Of a stretch of 64,000 nucleotides of DNA, positions 7,571 through 18,118 are shown piece after piece. Origin of the DNA: Hyphomonas sp. Lineage in GTDB: Bacteria; Pseudomonadota; Alphaproteobacteria; Caulobacterales; Hyphomonadaceae. The stretch covers positions 2,046,001 through 2,110,000 of the forward strand of contig CP051229.1 of the NCBI GenBank assembly GCA_017792365.1. The letters are read 5' to 3'. The translations under genes and the position numbers were made by a program. The first letter of the stretch is position 1. Each line of letters starts with the position of its first letter. The notes below the pieces were generated by a model, which saw only the letters and a list, made by a program, of their open reading frames with translations, had not been told where the DNA came from and did no database searches.

Positions 7571-9061
7571 TTAATCGCCGAACGGCACGCCGACGAACGC
7601 CTTGCGCCCGTTGCGCTCGATCTGGAACAGCACCGCCTGCCGCTTGTCGCGCTTGGCCTGATCGACTGCCGACTTCACAGCCGCCGCATTCGCAACTTCG
7701 GCCTGGTTGACCATCAGCACCCGGTCGCCCTGACGCAGCCCCGCCACGCCAGCGGGCGAATTGATGCCGACATCCGCGATCACGACGCCGCTCTGGTTGG
7801 CCAGCTCAAGGCCGAGCGCATCGATCTTCACGTCGCTGTTGAGGCTCGACGAGCCGCGCGCAGACGCCAGCTGCTGTTGCGGCTCTTCGGCGTCCTCAAG
7901 CTTGGCGATGGTCGCCTTCAGCGTCCGTTCCTTGCCGCCGCGCAGGATGCGCACATCCCGCGTCTGCCCGACCGGCGTGTCAGCAACCGCCCGCGTCAGG
8001 TCGGTCAGGTCCGATATCCGCTCGCCGCCAAAGGTCATGATCAGGTCGCCGACCTCCAGACCCGCCTTGTCGGCCGGGCTGTCCGCCGTCACGTCCTGCA
8101 CTAGCGCGCCGCGCGCATTGCCGATACCGAGGCTCGCCGCGATGTCGGCATCGACGCCCTGAATGGCGACCCCCAGCCAGCCGCGCTCGACGGTGCCTGT
8201 GCGGATGATCTGGTCGACGATCGACTGGGCGAGGTCAGCAGGAATTGAGAACCCGATGCCGACATTGCCGCCGCTGGGCGAGAAGATGGCAGAGTTCACG
8301 CCAATGACTTCGCCCTTGGCGTCGAACAGCGGACCGCCCGAATTGCCGCGGTTGATCGGCGCGTCGACCTGAATGAAGTCGTCATACTGGCCGCCAATCG
8401 TCCGGCCGCGCGCCGAAACGATGCCGGCGGTCACGGTGTTGCCAAGGCCGAACGGCGAACCGACCGCAAAGATACTGTCGCCCGGACGCGCCGCATCGCT
8501 GTCGCCCCACGACAGCGCCTTCGGCAGGTTCCTGGCGTTGACCTTCAGCACGGCCAGATCCGTCTTGGGGTCGGTCCCGACAACATCGGCCTCAATCTCA
8601 CGCCCGTTATCAAGGACGATTGTCACGCTGCGCGCGTTCTCGACCACGTGATTGTTGGTCACGATGTGGCCCTCGGCGTCGATGAAGAAGCCTGAGCCGG
8701 AGCCTACGCGGTCGGGCAATTCGCCCGGCGCTGCGCCCGGATTGGGAAAATTGCGGTTGAAGAACTCTTCCAGCGGCGAACCTTCAAACGGATTGGCGAA
8801 CTGCGCCGCGCCCGTCTGGTTCGGCGTCCGCGCCACGATCTGCACAACCGAAGGCGAGGCCGCCTCCACAAGATCCGCAAGGTTCGGCAGCGTTCCCCAG
8901 CGCGCCTGGGACACCGCCTGAACCGCCGCCTGCTGGGTCACGGCTGGTGCAATCGCCTGCTGGCCGTTGTCAGCCCAAGAGGTGGAAGAAAGGGCAAGAA
9001 CTGTCGCGCCGGCGCCGGCGACGAGCCCACCGCCAACCCCGACAATCGTGCTTCGTTTCAT
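7571..9061 (-). CDS. periplasmic serine protease of the Do (DegP/DegQ/HtrA) family
   Basis: The 496-residue precursor starts with a signal sequence (MKRSTIVGVGGGLVAGAG, alanine-rich cleavage region near residue 30). The trypsin-like domain carries the catalytic triad H138 (TNNHVV), D168 (KTDLAV) and S241 (GNSGGP). Two PDZ domains follow at about 285-370 and 410-490. Such enzymes degrade or refold damaged envelope proteins. GGAG ahead of the ATG at 9061 supports this start over one five codons upstream. The gene is monocistronic with a clear terminator. DegP and DegQ cannot be separated by sequence inspection. Confidence 0.95.
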   Translation of the reverse strand: MKRSTIVGVGGGLVAGAGATVLALSSTSWADNGQQAIAPAVTQQAAVQAVSQARWGTLPNLADLVEAASPSVVQIVARTPNQTGAAQFANPFEGSPLEEFFNRNFPNPGAAPGELPDRVGSGSGFFIDAEGHIVTNNHVVENARSVTIVLDNGREIEADVVGTDPKTDLAVLKVNARNLPKALSWGDSDAARPGDSIFAVGSPFGLGNTVTAGIVSARGRTIGGQYDDFIQVDAPINRGNSGGPLFDAKGEVIGVNSAIFSPSGGNVGIGFSIPADLAQSIVDQIIRTGTVERGWLGVAIQGVDADIAASLGIGNARGALVQDVTADSPADKAGLEVGDLIMTFGGERISDLTDLTRAVADTPVGQTRDVRILRGGKERTLKATIAKLEDAEEPQQQLASARGSSSLNSDVKIDALGLELANQSGVVIADVGINSPAGVAGLRQGDRVLMVNQAEVANAAAVKSAVDQAKRDKRQAVLFQIERNGRKAFVGVPFGD

Positions 9062-9295
9062 CCTGAACGTCTCCATCTGTGTAGCATTGGCGCACGTCTG
9101 CGCCTCACTCCGTTAGATGGGATGGGCAGGCGCGCCTGCAAGATTTCAAGCAGCCCTTCATGGGGCGCAAGTCTGAATTGATCGGCGATTGTGGAAGGAA
9201 TGCGGCGATCATCGCGCACTTTCTTGCGCCACTGCATCTGCAGGCATCAAAATGTCCCGATTCGCGCCAGCCGCGCACCCGCAGGACAAGACCGG

Positions 9296-9871
9296 ATGGC
9301 CAAGCTCTACTTCTCCTACGCCGCCATGAACGCCGGCAAGTCCACGATCCTGCTTCAGGCCGCCTTCAACTATCGCGAACAGGGCATGCAGGCGCTGATC
9401 TTCACGTCCGCCCACCATGCAGACCTCGATGACGGCCGGATCGTCTCCCGCATCGGCATTTCAGCCGACGCCCACATCTTCCACCCCGATGACGATCTCT
9501 TTGCGATCATCGCCGAAATTCACGGCAAGACGCCGCAGGACTGCGTCCTGGTCGACGAAGCCCAGTTCCTCTCACGCGATCAGGTCTGGCAGCTCGCCCG
9601 CGTTGCGGACGATCTGAAAATCCCCGTCCTCGCCTATGGCCTGCGCACCGACTTCCGCGGCCAGCTCTTCGAAGGCTCGGCCCAGCTCCTCGCCATCGCC
9701 GACAGCTTGCGCGAGATCCGCACCATCTGCCATTGCGGCGCCAAGGCCACGATGGTCATCCGCCTGGACGAAAGCGGAAACGCGGCAAGGGAAGGCGATA
9801 CGGTCGGCGTCGCACGCGACACCTACGCCTCCCTCTGCCGCCGCCACTGGGTCGAAGCGACCAGCCGCTGA
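9296..9871 (+). CDS. tdk: thymidine kinase
   Basis: This type II thymidine kinase (191 residues) phosphorylates thymidine to dTMP in the salvage pathway. The P-loop MNAGKST is at residues 11-17. The general-base glutamate is in LVDEAQFL, and the lasso/zinc region keeps cysteines in CHCGAK and a final CRRH. Upstream codons are open as far back as 9191, but the ATG at 9296 begins exactly where family members begin (MAKLYFSYAAMNAG). The stop lies 34 bp from the convergent MerR gene, with no clear terminator between them. Confidence 0.96.
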   Translation: MAKLYFSYAAMNAGKSTILLQAAFNYREQGMQALIFTSAHHADLDDGRIVSRIGISADAHIFHPDDDLFAIIAEIHGKTPQDCVLVDEAQFLSRDQVWQLARVADDLKIPVLAYGLRTDFRGQLFEGSAQLLAIADSLREIRTICHCGAKATMVIRLDESGNAAREGDTVGVARDTYASLCRRHWVEATSR

Positions 9872-9905
9872 CGCTGCAACGGCCGACGCTTCCGAACCCA
9901 AATCC

Positions 9906-10676
9906 CTATGCCTCCCGCACGGCATAAGCCTTCATCGCATCCGTCAGCCAGCGCGTGAAACCCGGTTCGATCGTCTCATACCGGGCCTCGAAATCCGGAT
10001 GCGAGAGATAGAGGTCCGCCAGGCCGGCATAGGCTTCCAGCGAGCACGCCTTGCCCCACATCGTCGCCACCCACGCCCGGTGCCGCGACAACAGCCCCGT
10101 CAACGCCGCAGCTCCCGGCCCCACGCCATTGCGCATCGCATCGGCAAGCGCCGTCTCAAGCGTCTGCAGCTCGCTCATCAGCGCCGCTCGCTCTGCTTCG
10201 CTGGTCGCGTCGTAGATCTTCCGGCTCTGCTCGATATCTTCGTGCATCGGCTCGCCATAGCGCTCGATCAGCCACGCCTCATAATCGGCCTGCTGCTCCG
10301 CGCTGAACCCCTTGTACAATTCCGCATTGCTCATTTCGTCCTCGCCTTTCAATTGCCTGACCGTGCGGTCGATGGTGGCGATGAGTTCAGCGAAACGATC
10401 GCGCTCGGCGGACAGCTTCTCGCGATGGCGCAGGAGCACGCCGATCTGGTCGCCCTCCTCCATCTCCAGAAGCCCGCCGATCTCGGCCAGCGGTACGCCA
10501 AGCTCACGGTGGAACAGGATGCGCTGCAGCCGCAACGCCTCCGCCCGCCCGTAATAGCGATACCCGTTGTCGCCGACATGCGCCGGCTTCAACAGCCCGA
10601 TTTCGTCATAGTGATGCAGCGTCCGAACCGTCACGCCGGAAAGCATGGCCAGCTGCTTGACTGTCAGGTCGCTCAT
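9906..10676 (-). CDS. MerR-family regulator with TipAS ligand domain
   Basis: An N-terminal MerR helix-turn-helix with wing (residues 2-70, including TVRTLHHYDEIGLL and NGYRYY) is followed by a coiled-coil dimer helix. A TipAS antibiotic-recognition domain (about 125-245) starts with NAELYKGFSAEQQ. TipA-type regulators bind drugs or peptides through this domain and activate transcription. The ATG at 10676 has GAGG eight bases upstream; ATGs further upstream lack one. The SnoaL-like gene 60 bp upstream in the same direction may share the transcript. The ligand here is unknown. Confidence 0.92.
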   Translation of the reverse strand: MSDLTVKQLAMLSGVTVRTLHHYDEIGLLKPAHVGDNGYRYYGRAEALRLQRILFHRELGVPLAEIGGLLEMEEGDQIGVLLRHREKLSAERDRFAELIATIDRTVRQLKGEDEMSNAELYKGFSAEQQADYEAWLIERYGEPMHEDIEQSRKIYDATSEAERAALMSELQTLETALADAMRNGVGPGAAALTGLLSRHRAWVATMWGKACSLEAYAGLADLYLSHPDFEARYETIEPGFTRWLTDAMKAYAVREA

Positions 10677-10736
10677 CTCGTTCGCCTCACTCATCGTCTG
10701 AGGACGAACCAGATAGGGTCTCACGAAGCGTGAGGG

Positions 10737-11096
10737 TCAAGCGCCATAGGCGCTGAAACTTTCTTCCACCCGCCCGTCCGCGCCGAACACGAACGTCTCG
10801 GCCACCGTCTGCTGGCGATGGTTGGTGTAAAGCAGCGTGATCGAATCCGACCCCACGAACACACGATCGATCTCGAAATAAAGGTCCCGCGCATTCTGTA
10901 GCGCCACGCTCCAGTACCGGCGCAGATCCTCCTTGCCGGACAGCGCGTCGGCGTCTTCCGACAACACCTCGCGAATGCGCGGAGAGTGGAAGATCACATC
11001 GCCCGAATAGTGCGCCAGCACGGTCTCGAGGTCGTGGTCATTCCACGCCTGCACCCACGTCCGCGCAAACCGCTGCGCCTTCTCAAGTGTCATCAT
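10737..11096 (-). CDS. SnoaL/NTF2-like family protein
   Basis: The 119-residue protein has the cone-shaped SnoaL/NTF2-like pattern: an N-terminal helix with WVQAWNDHDLETVLAHY, FHSPR on the next strand, and a closing pair TVAETFVFGADGRVEESFSAYG. Such proteins serve as small isomerases, hydrolases or ligand-binding modules, so no reaction can be assigned. Two adjacent ATG codons (11096 and 11093) can both serve as start. It sits immediately upstream of the TipAS regulator in the same orientation. Confidence 0.8.
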   Translation of the reverse strand: MMTLEKAQRFARTWVQAWNDHDLETVLAHYSGDVIFHSPRIREVLSEDADALSGKEDLRRYWSVALQNARDLYFEIDRVFVGSDSITLLYTNHRQQTVAETFVFGADGRVEESFSAYGA

Positions 11097-11156
11097 CTCA
11101 ACGCCCCGCTGCCGACCGCATCGCCCGTAAGCGGCCAGCCTGTTCGAACCTCACCC

Positions 11157-11882
11157 CTACCGGCGAAAGGGATCGTCCCGGCACGCCGCATAGAACACGA
11201 AGTTCAGCTTCCGCGCCCGCGCCGCCTTCCCCGCTTCCGACACCTTCAAAGCATGAGTCGCAAGATGCCCCCGAGACTCCGGATCAGGATAATCCCCATA
11301 AATCCAGTACACGTCCCGCCCCGGCTGCACGCCATGACCGCCCATATAGATGACAGCCACGTCCGCATCCGCCGACTGCGCCGCAAAGTCCGCCAGCGCC
11401 CGGTCAACAACCGCGCCGCCCGCATCCCGCACCAGCGTCACATCAAATCCCAACTCATCCAGCGCCGCAGGAATCCGCTCCGCGTCAAACGCTGCCCCGG
11501 GCAGCGAGCTCACACCGCTCTCGGAGTAATCAGCGTTCACCAGCACCAGCGCCACGCGCCTCTCGTCCTCGTTCGCCGCAAAGGACCAGTCCGGCGCCGG
11601 CGTCCGCCGCGGAATTTCCGGCGATTGCCAGCCGCCGCTCTTGTGCATCGTCACCGCCGCAACCCGCCGGCCGAAATCGCGCAGGTCCACGGTCTCGTCC
11701 CGCCACACCTCGATCAGCGCGGAGGCAAACGCATTGCCGCCTTCCGCATCCTGATCCGCCGTCAGGCGGCCCGGCATCCCGGCATAATAGGTCAGCGGTT
11801 CAGGCGCGGGCGACGGCGCATCGGCGACAGCCGGCAGGACAAGCGCCCAAGCCAGCACAATCGCCTTCACGCACCGCGCCAT
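11157..11882 (-). CDS. secreted caspase-like (C14, orthocaspase p20) protein
   Basis: A signal peptide (hydrophobic core VLAWALVLPAVADA) precedes about 80 residues of spacer and then a caspase p20 fold. Strand 1 is RRVALVLVNADY, the catalytic histidine is in IYMGGHGV and the catalytic cysteine in FYAACRDDPF. The chain ends five residues after that cysteine motif, so there is no p10 or C-terminal extension; most bacterial caspase homologues continue further. A GAGGTGAA site precedes the ATG. Export would place a protease-like domain in the periplasm or outside the cell. Substrate unknown. Confidence 0.85.
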   Translation of the reverse strand: MARCVKAIVLAWALVLPAVADAPSPAPEPLTYYAGMPGRLTADQDAEGGNAFASALIEVWRDETVDLRDFGRRVAAVTMHKSGGWQSPEIPRRTPAPDWSFAANEDERRVALVLVNADYSESGVSSLPGAAFDAERIPAALDELGFDVTLVRDAGGAVVDRALADFAAQSADADVAVIYMGGHGVQPGRDVYWIYGDYPDPESRGHLATHALKVSEAGKAARARKLNFVFYAACRDDPFRR

Positions 11883-11902
11883 GCTTCACCTCATCAAAGG
11901 TC

Positions 11903-13477
<1,575 letters not shown>

Positions 13478-13479
13478 GT

Positions 13480-13992
13480 CTAGTCGTCCTTCCTGGAATT
13501 CGAATTCAACCAACCGGCCCGCTCAAGCCGGTAGACCATGCAATCGTCCTCGCCGAACCGGCGCGGACCAACTTCCTCAAACCCGATGCGCTCATAGAAC
13601 CTGCGCGCATCCGTATTGCTCTCCAGCGGATCGATCAGGATCGCGGTCACGTTGGGATTGGCGAAACACCGCTCGATGGCCTGGCGCATCATCTCGCCGC
13701 CAAATCCCTTGCCGAGATCCTCTTCGCCGCCGATCCAGATATCGATCGCCCGGAGGTTCGGCTCACAATCGCCCCAGTAATGGGTTTCCTCTTCCCTCGG
13801 ATCGATGATCTGGATGAAGCCGATCGGCCGGCCGTCCACCTCGGCGATCAGCTGCTCGCGCCAGTCCGGATTCAGCCCCAGCTCATTGGTCCAGTCCCAG
13901 TCGTCATTGGGATCGGACTCGATCACATGGGGCTGCTCGTCCCAGCGCTGCAGCAGATCAAGATCCTTCAGCGTGGCCGGGCGCAGCTTCAT
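13480..13992 (-). CDS. GNAT-family acetyltransferase within the serine operon
   Basis: This 170-residue GNAT protein resembles the aminoglycoside 6'-N-acetyltransferase branch: a [19 protein letters not shown]-terminal segment, the acetyl-CoA loop [13 protein letters not shown], and the closing strands [16 protein letters not shown]. It starts six bases after the serC stop and ends two bases before the serA start, so all three should be on one mRNA. Resistance cannot be inferred; such proteins often acetylate other amines or peptides. The tight insertion between two serine genes suggests a role tied to that metabolism, which is inference. Confidence 0.88.
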   Translation of the reverse strand: MKLRPATLKDLDLLQRWDEQPHVIESDPNDDWDWTNELGLNPDWREQLIAEVDGRPIGFIQIIDPREEETHYWGDCEPNLRAIDIWIGGEEDLGKGFGGEMMRQAIERCFANPNVTAILIDPLESNTDARRFYERIGFEEVGPRRFGEDDCMVYRLERAGWLNSNSRKDD

Positions 13993-13998
13993 CAGCCG

Positions 13999-15162
13999 CT
14001 ACCCCAGCTCCGCCGCTGTCGCCTCGAACGCCCAGTCCAGCCACGGCTGCAATGCAACCAGGTCGCTGGTCTCGACCGTCGCGCCGCACCAGATCCGCAG
14101 GCCCGGAGGCGCCGCGCGATAGCCGGCGATGTCATAGGCCGCATCTTCCTTCTCGAGCATCGAGGTCATCTTCTTGACGAACGCCTGCTGGCCATCGTCA
14201 TCGAGTGATGCCACGCGCGGATCGACGATCTTGAACGTCACCGACGTGTTCGAGCGGATCGCCGGATCGGCGGCGAGAAACTCGACCCAGTCGGTCTTCG
14301 CCACCCAGTCCGCCATCGCCTTGAGGTTGGCGTTCGAGCGTTCCTTCAGCCCCTCCAGCCCGCCAACGCTTTCCGCCCATTCCAGCGCCGAGATGTAATC
14401 CTCGACCGCCAGCATTGAAGGCGTGTTGATCGTCTCGCCCTTGAAGATGCCCTCGTTCAGCTCGCCCTTCTTGGTCATGCGGAACAGTTTCGGCAGCGGG
14501 CGATCCGGCGTGTAGCTGGTGAGCCGTTCAACCGCGCGCGGGCTCAGGATCAGCATCCCGTGCGCGCCCTCGCCGCCCATCACCTTCTGCCAGGAATAGG
14601 TCAGCACATCGACCTTCGACCAGTCGACATCCATGGCGAACACCGCAGACGTCGCGTCGCAGAACACCACGCCCTCGCGGTCGTCAGCGATCCAGTCGGC
14701 ATTGGCGACCTTCGCGCCCGACGTCGTGCCGTTCCACGTGAAGACGATGTCGGCATCCTTGCGGGCCTTCGAGAAATCCGGGACCTCGCCGTAATCGGCC
14801 TTGTGCGCCACCGCATCCAGCTTCAGCTGCTTGGTGATGTCCGTCACCCAGTCCTCGCCGAAGCTTTCCCACGCGAACACATCCACCGGCTTCGGCCCCA
14901 GCATCGACCACATCGCCGCTTCGATCGCGCCCGTGTCCGAGCCCGGCATGATGCCGATGCGGAAATCGGCCGGCACCTTCAGGACCTCGCGGGTCTTGTC
15001 GATCGCCAGCTGCAGACGCGCCTTGCCCAGCTTCGAGCGGTGCGAACGGCCCATCACTTCGATGTTGAGGTTTTCGGGGCTCCAGCCCGGCGGCTTGGCG
15101 CACGGACCCGAAGAAAAGTGCGGACGCGCGGGTTTGGCGTCCGGTTTGACCGGTGAAGTCAT
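13999..15162 (-). CDS. serC: phosphoserine aminotransferase
   Basis: SerC transaminates 3-phosphohydroxypyruvate to O-phosphoserine. The 387-residue protein is the alphaproteobacterial type, starting with a [15 protein letters not shown] segment. The PLP lysine lies in [14 protein letters not shown], and the [12 protein letters not shown] loop holds the cofactor phosphate. A longer reading frame runs up to 15285, but the ATG at 15162 has GGGAG eight bases upstream and follows a structured leader. First gene of the operon serC-GNAT-serA; serB is not in the window. Confidence 0.96.
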   Translation of the reverse strand: MTSPVKPDAKPARPHFSSGPCAKPPGWSPENLNIEVMGRSHRSKLGKARLQLAIDKTREVLKVPADFRIGIMPGSDTGAIEAAMWSMLGPKPVDVFAWESFGEDWVTDITKQLKLDAVAHKADYGEVPDFSKARKDADIVFTWNGTTSGAKVANADWIADDREGVVFCDATSAVFAMDVDWSKVDVLTYSWQKVMGGEGAHGMLILSPRAVERLTSYTPDRPLPKLFRMTKKGELNEGIFKGETINTPSMLAVEDYISALEWAESVGGLEGLKERSNANLKAMADWVAKTDWVEFLAADPAIRSNTSVTFKIVDPRVASLDDDGQQAFVKKMTSMLEKEDAAYDIAGYRAAPPGLRIWCGATVETSDLVALQPWLDWAFEATAAELG

Positions 15163-15169
15163 CTGATTG

Positions 15170-15215
15170 TCTCCCATCCTTACAGATGGACTGGTCGCCG
15201 TTGGGGGCGACTGGC
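15170..15215 (-). ncRNA. serC RNA motif (5' leader of serC), two hairpins
   Basis: Directly before the serC start the minus strand forms two hairpins. The first is GTCGCC/GGCGAC with a six-base loop (15211-15194). The second is CCATC/GATGG with a six-base loop (15189-15174), whose 3' arm adjoins the GGGAG ribosome-binding site. A two-hairpin motif upstream of serC is described in Alphaproteobacteria, and position and layout fit it. A role in controlling translation initiation is inferred; its ligand, if any, is not known to me. Confidence 0.65.
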
Positions 15216-15294
15216 CCGCCGCCGATATGATCTCCTTCGACCCCGCCGTCAATGGCGGCCATCGCTTCTTTCGCAAACGCGGCATCGGTCAGGC

Positions 15295-15330
15295 CCAAAA
15301 AGAAAGCGCACGCCGAAAGACGTGCGCTTT
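15295..15330 (-). terminator. intrinsic terminator of the CsbD gene
   Basis: Minus-strand arms AAAGCGCACG and CGTGCGCTTT (15330-15321 and 15312-15303) make a perfect 10-bp stem with an eight-base loop, followed by CTTTTTGGG. It separates the CsbD gene from the serC leader. Confidence 0.85.
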
Positions 15331-15355
15331 AGCACCACTTACAGGGGGAAAGGGC

Positions 15356-15538
15356 CTAGCGGCGCTTGTCCTTCTTCATCTCGTCTTCGACTTCGCCGGC
15401 CGCCTTGCGGGCCTTGCCCTCGGCTTCCTTCATCGATCCCTCGACCTTGTGCTTCGGAGAATCGACCGTCTCGCCGAACTTCTTCTGGACCTTGCCTTCG
15501 GCTTCCTTCATGCCGCCCTTGATTTTCTGGTCGCTCAT
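15356..15538 (-). CDS. CsbD-family stress protein
   Basis: This 60-residue, highly charged protein has the CsbD pattern, an internal repeat in which KGGMKEAEGKVQKKFGE and VEGSMKEAEGKARKAAGE match each other. CsbD proteins are abundant under general stress in many bacteria; their molecular action is unresolved. An AAGGAA site lies before the ATG, and a strong intrinsic terminator follows 26 bp after the stop, so the gene is transcribed alone. Confidence 0.93.
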   Translation of the reverse strand: MSDQKIKGGMKEAEGKVQKKFGETVDSPKHKVEGSMKEAEGKARKAAGEVEDEMKKDKRR

Positions 15539-15658
15539 TTTCGGTTTCCTTCGGGAAAAACCCGACCCGCTTACATAACTCCATACGTCATGGCGCCGTT
15601 CCGCAACGTCCGGCCGATTTCATCATGATCTGCGTTAGTGGCGCGCGAACCTGAAGCC

Positions 15659-16132
15659 TCAGGTGGTCTTCTTCGCCCACGCGCCCGCCGGCGGCAGACC
15701 GAGTTCAGGATTGCCGAACATCGCCATCTGCAGGCTCGCCGAAATCCGCCCGGCGCGTTCAAGAAAGAACAGCCGCGCATCCTCACTGGCGCCCAGCTCA
15801 TCAAGCGTCGCGGCGAACATGTCCATCCATCGCTCGAAATCTGCGTGCGTCAGATCCTGCAGCTTGATGTGCGCCGGTATCGGCCGCCCGTCATACCCTT
15901 CCTTGCCCAGCGCCACCGAACTCCAGAACGCCTTCATCTTGGCGAGGTGAACATCCCACCGATCCTCGATCTCGCGATTGAACACCGGCCCAAGAACAGC
16001 ATCCTCACGAATGCGCCCATAAAACCCATCCACCAGCGCACCGACGAAAGCCTCATCAACCCCCATCGCCTCCGCCCGCTCGCGGATCTCCCTGCGACGC
16101 TGCTCCGGCGTTCGTGTGCGTATCCCGTTCAT
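15659..16132 (-). CDS. group III truncated haemoglobin
   Basis: The 157-residue protein has the compact globin pattern of group III: the B/C region FVDGFYGRIRED-like segment (DGFYGRIREDAVLGPVF), the WDVHLAKMKAFWSS stretch and the haem-proximal histidine region (PIPAHIKLQDL). Such haemoglobins bind O2 or NO and may detoxify reactive species; the physiological role is poorly defined. A start six codons upstream (16150) is possible, but GGAG sits closer to the ATG at 16132. The gene is alone, between CsbD and phzF. Confidence 0.88.
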   Translation of the reverse strand: MNGIRTRTPEQRRREIRERAEAMGVDEAFVGALVDGFYGRIREDAVLGPVFNREIEDRWDVHLAKMKAFWSSVALGKEGYDGRPIPAHIKLQDLTHADFERWMDMFAATLDELGASEDARLFFLERAGRISASLQMAMFGNPELGLPPAGAWAKKTT

Positions 16133-16179
16133 CTCGCTCCGGCCTTCCATGCGCCAGACCGGCTCCGGCGTCGCGCCGC

Positions 16180-16992
16180 CTAGAGCCGGAACACACCCTC
16201 AATGACGGTCCGCGCCCGGCCGATCAATGCGACGCGCTCGTCATAGAGCACCGTCGTGATCACGCCGCCGCGACCCGGAAAGGCCTGGAAGCATTTCAGC
16301 TCATCCTTCCCCAGCCGCTTCGACCAGTAGGGCGCGATGATGCAATGGGCCGACCCGGTCGTCGGATCCTCGTCGATCCCCGAGCCCGGCGCGAAGAAGC
16401 GCGAGACGACATCATAGCCGTCATCGCCCGGCGCCGTCGCAATCACATGGCCATGATCGGGCCCATCCAGCCCGGGAATGGCGGCCAGCGCCCGCATGTC
16501 CGGCTTCAGCGCGCGCACCTCTTCCGCCGACGAAAACACTGCGAGGTTCGACCGCTCGTTCCACACCTCGACCGGCTCCGCCCCCAGCGCCTCCGCGAGG
16601 CCCGGCACATGATCGGCCTTCACCGCAGGCTTGGACGGGAAATCCATCTCGATCTGGCCGTCCGAGCGCCGGATCACCGTCAACCGGCCCGATTTCGTGT
16701 CGAACCCGATCTGGTCGCCTTCAAAATTCGAGTGCGTCCAGATCGCGTGCGCGCTGGCCAGCGTCGCATGTCCGCAGAGTTCGACCTCGACCGTCGGCGT
16801 GAACCAGCGCAGGTCCCACGCCCCCGCGCCGGTCGGCACGAGAAACGCCGTCTCGGCGAGATTATTCTCCGCCGCGATCGCCAGCATCGTCGCTTCATCA
16901 GGAAACGCCTCGCACGGCATCACCGCCGCAGGGTTGCCCATGAGCGGACCCTCCGCGAACGCATCCACCTGATAAAACCTGAACTCTGCCAT
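16180..16992 (-). CDS. PhzF-family isomerase
   Basis: This 270-residue protein belongs to the PhzF/diaminopimelate-epimerase-like fold. The catalytic glutamate of the family is E47 in NNLAETAFL, followed by ELCGHATLASAHA and DPTTGSAHC, the two glycine-rich motifs of the duplicated halves. No other phenazine genes are nearby, so phenazine synthesis is not implied; most chromosomal PhzF homologues have unknown substrates. The stop lies 47 bp before the haemoglobin start in the same direction. Confidence 0.9.
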   Translation of the reverse strand: MAEFRFYQVDAFAEGPLMGNPAAVMPCEAFPDEATMLAIAAENNLAETAFLVPTGAGAWDLRWFTPTVEVELCGHATLASAHAIWTHSNFEGDQIGFDTKSGRLTVIRRSDGQIEMDFPSKPAVKADHVPGLAEALGAEPVEVWNERSNLAVFSSAEEVRALKPDMRALAAIPGLDGPDHGHVIATAPGDDGYDVVSRFFAPGSGIDEDPTTGSAHCIIAPYWSKRLGKDELKCFQAFPGRGGVITTVLYDERVALIGRARTVIEGVFRL

Positions 16993-17100
16993 CGCCGCCT
17001 CCCGTCATGCGAAGGCTCAACTACCAAGCAGCGCCACAGAAACGAAGCGATGATTTCTGATCGCTCTTCCAGCCTGGCTAACTCTGGGAAGGTTTCACAA

Positions 17101-17215
17101 CCCGCGTCCCCCGCGAAGGCGGGGGCCCGGCCGGCGAACGCCAGTGCGCCTCACTATCCAAAACGCCACTAAGGACGCGATTGCGTCCTGCCCGGATCCC
17201 CGCCTCCGCAGGGAT
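17101..17215. repeat. cluster of short intergenic palindromes
   Basis: Between phzF and thiD three palindromes follow each other: CCCCCGC/GCGGGGG (17108-17125), AGGACGC/GCGTCCT with loop GATT (17172-17189), and a decayed GGATCCCCGCCTCCGCAGGGATGAT. They resemble the GC-rich intergenic palindromes elsewhere in the window and carry no open frame. One may act as the thiD terminator, though no T-run is present. Confidence 0.5.
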
Positions 17216-17236
17216 GATCGGTAAACTGCCGAACCC

Positions 17237-18118
17237 TCACCCCAGCTTCGCCTTCGCCAGCATGCTCGCGTAGCGTTCCGGATCGCGCGCTGCCCAGCCG
17301 TGGTCCATCGGCCCATGCCCCCCGCCCAGTCCCGGCGCCGCCCGCAACGCCTCGATCAGGTAAGCCTGCGCCAGTTCCACCGCCGCTCTCAGCTCCAGCC
17401 CGCGCGCCATCCCGCACGCAATGCCGGACGCCAGCGTACACCCCGTGCCATGAGTCGACGTCGTCACGATCCGCTCGATCTCGAGGAAGTGCTCGCCCGT
17501 CTGCGTCGCCAGCACATCCACGATCACATCCTCGTCCGCATACGCCGCCACGTGCCCGCCCTTCACCAGCGCCGCATCCGCGCCAGCCTCCAGCAACCGC
17601 TCAGCCGCGCGCCGCTGTCCGTCGATCGTCTCGACCGCCTTGCCGGTCAGCACTTCAGCTTCCATCGCGTTCGGCGTCACCAGCGCCGCGCCCGACACCA
17701 TCAGCCGGCGCACTGCGTCCACCGCATCGGCCGGCAACAGGCGATCGCCCGACGTCGCCACCATCACCGGGTCCACCACCATCGGCACGCCCTTCGCGAA
17801 GTCCGCCTTCGCCTCCGCGATCGCCTCGATCAGCTTGCGATCCCCCAGCATCCCCGACTTCAGGACGTCAGCGCCGATGTCAGAGAGCACAGCCTCCATC
17901 TGCGCACGCACCACCTTCGGCTCCACCCCTACGACCCCCGATACGCCCCGCGTATTCTGCACCGTCAGCGCCGTCACCGCCGTCGCCGCAAACCCGCCCA
18001 GCGCCGTCACCGTCTTGATGTCCGCCTGGATTCCAGCCCCGCCCCCGGAATCCGACCCGGCCACGATCAAAACGCGGCCCTTCGGCGCATCCTTTGCGGA
18101 AGCTTTTCGGTCGTTCAC
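17237..18118 (-). CDS. thiD: hydroxymethylpyrimidine/phosphomethylpyrimidine kinase
   Basis: ThiD phosphorylates HMP and HMP-P to HMP-PP for thiamine synthesis and salvage. The 293-residue ribokinase-like protein has the substrate motif GSDSGGGAGIQADIKT near residue 21, the anion-hole/ATP motif STHGTGCTLASGIA near residue 230, and VDPVMVATSG in the middle. No TPP riboswitch could be recognised upstream, and no other thi gene is adjacent. Confidence 0.95.
   Translation of the reverse strand: MNDRKASAKDAPKGRVLIVAGSDSGGGAGIQADIKTVTALGGFAATAVTALTVQNTRGVSGVVGVEPKVVRAQMEAVLSDIGADVLKSGMLGDRKLIEAIAEAKADFAKGVPMVVDPVMVATSGDRLLPADAVDAVRRLMVSGAALVTPNAMEAEVLTGKAVETIDGQRRAAERLLEAGADAALVKGGHVAAYADEDVIVDVLATQTGEHFLEIERIVTTSTHGTGCTLASGIACGMARGLELRAAVELAQAYLIEALRAAPGLGGGHGPMDHGWAARDPERYASMLAKAKLG

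Noticed and set aside
13480-13992. Aminoglycoside resistance gene
   Set aside because: Similarity to the AAC(6') branch is at fold level, and the operon context with serine synthesis does not support resistance.
16180-16992. Phenazine biosynthesis cluster
   Set aside because: Only a PhzF homologue is present; no phzB-E/G genes are nearby, and most PhzF proteins have other roles.
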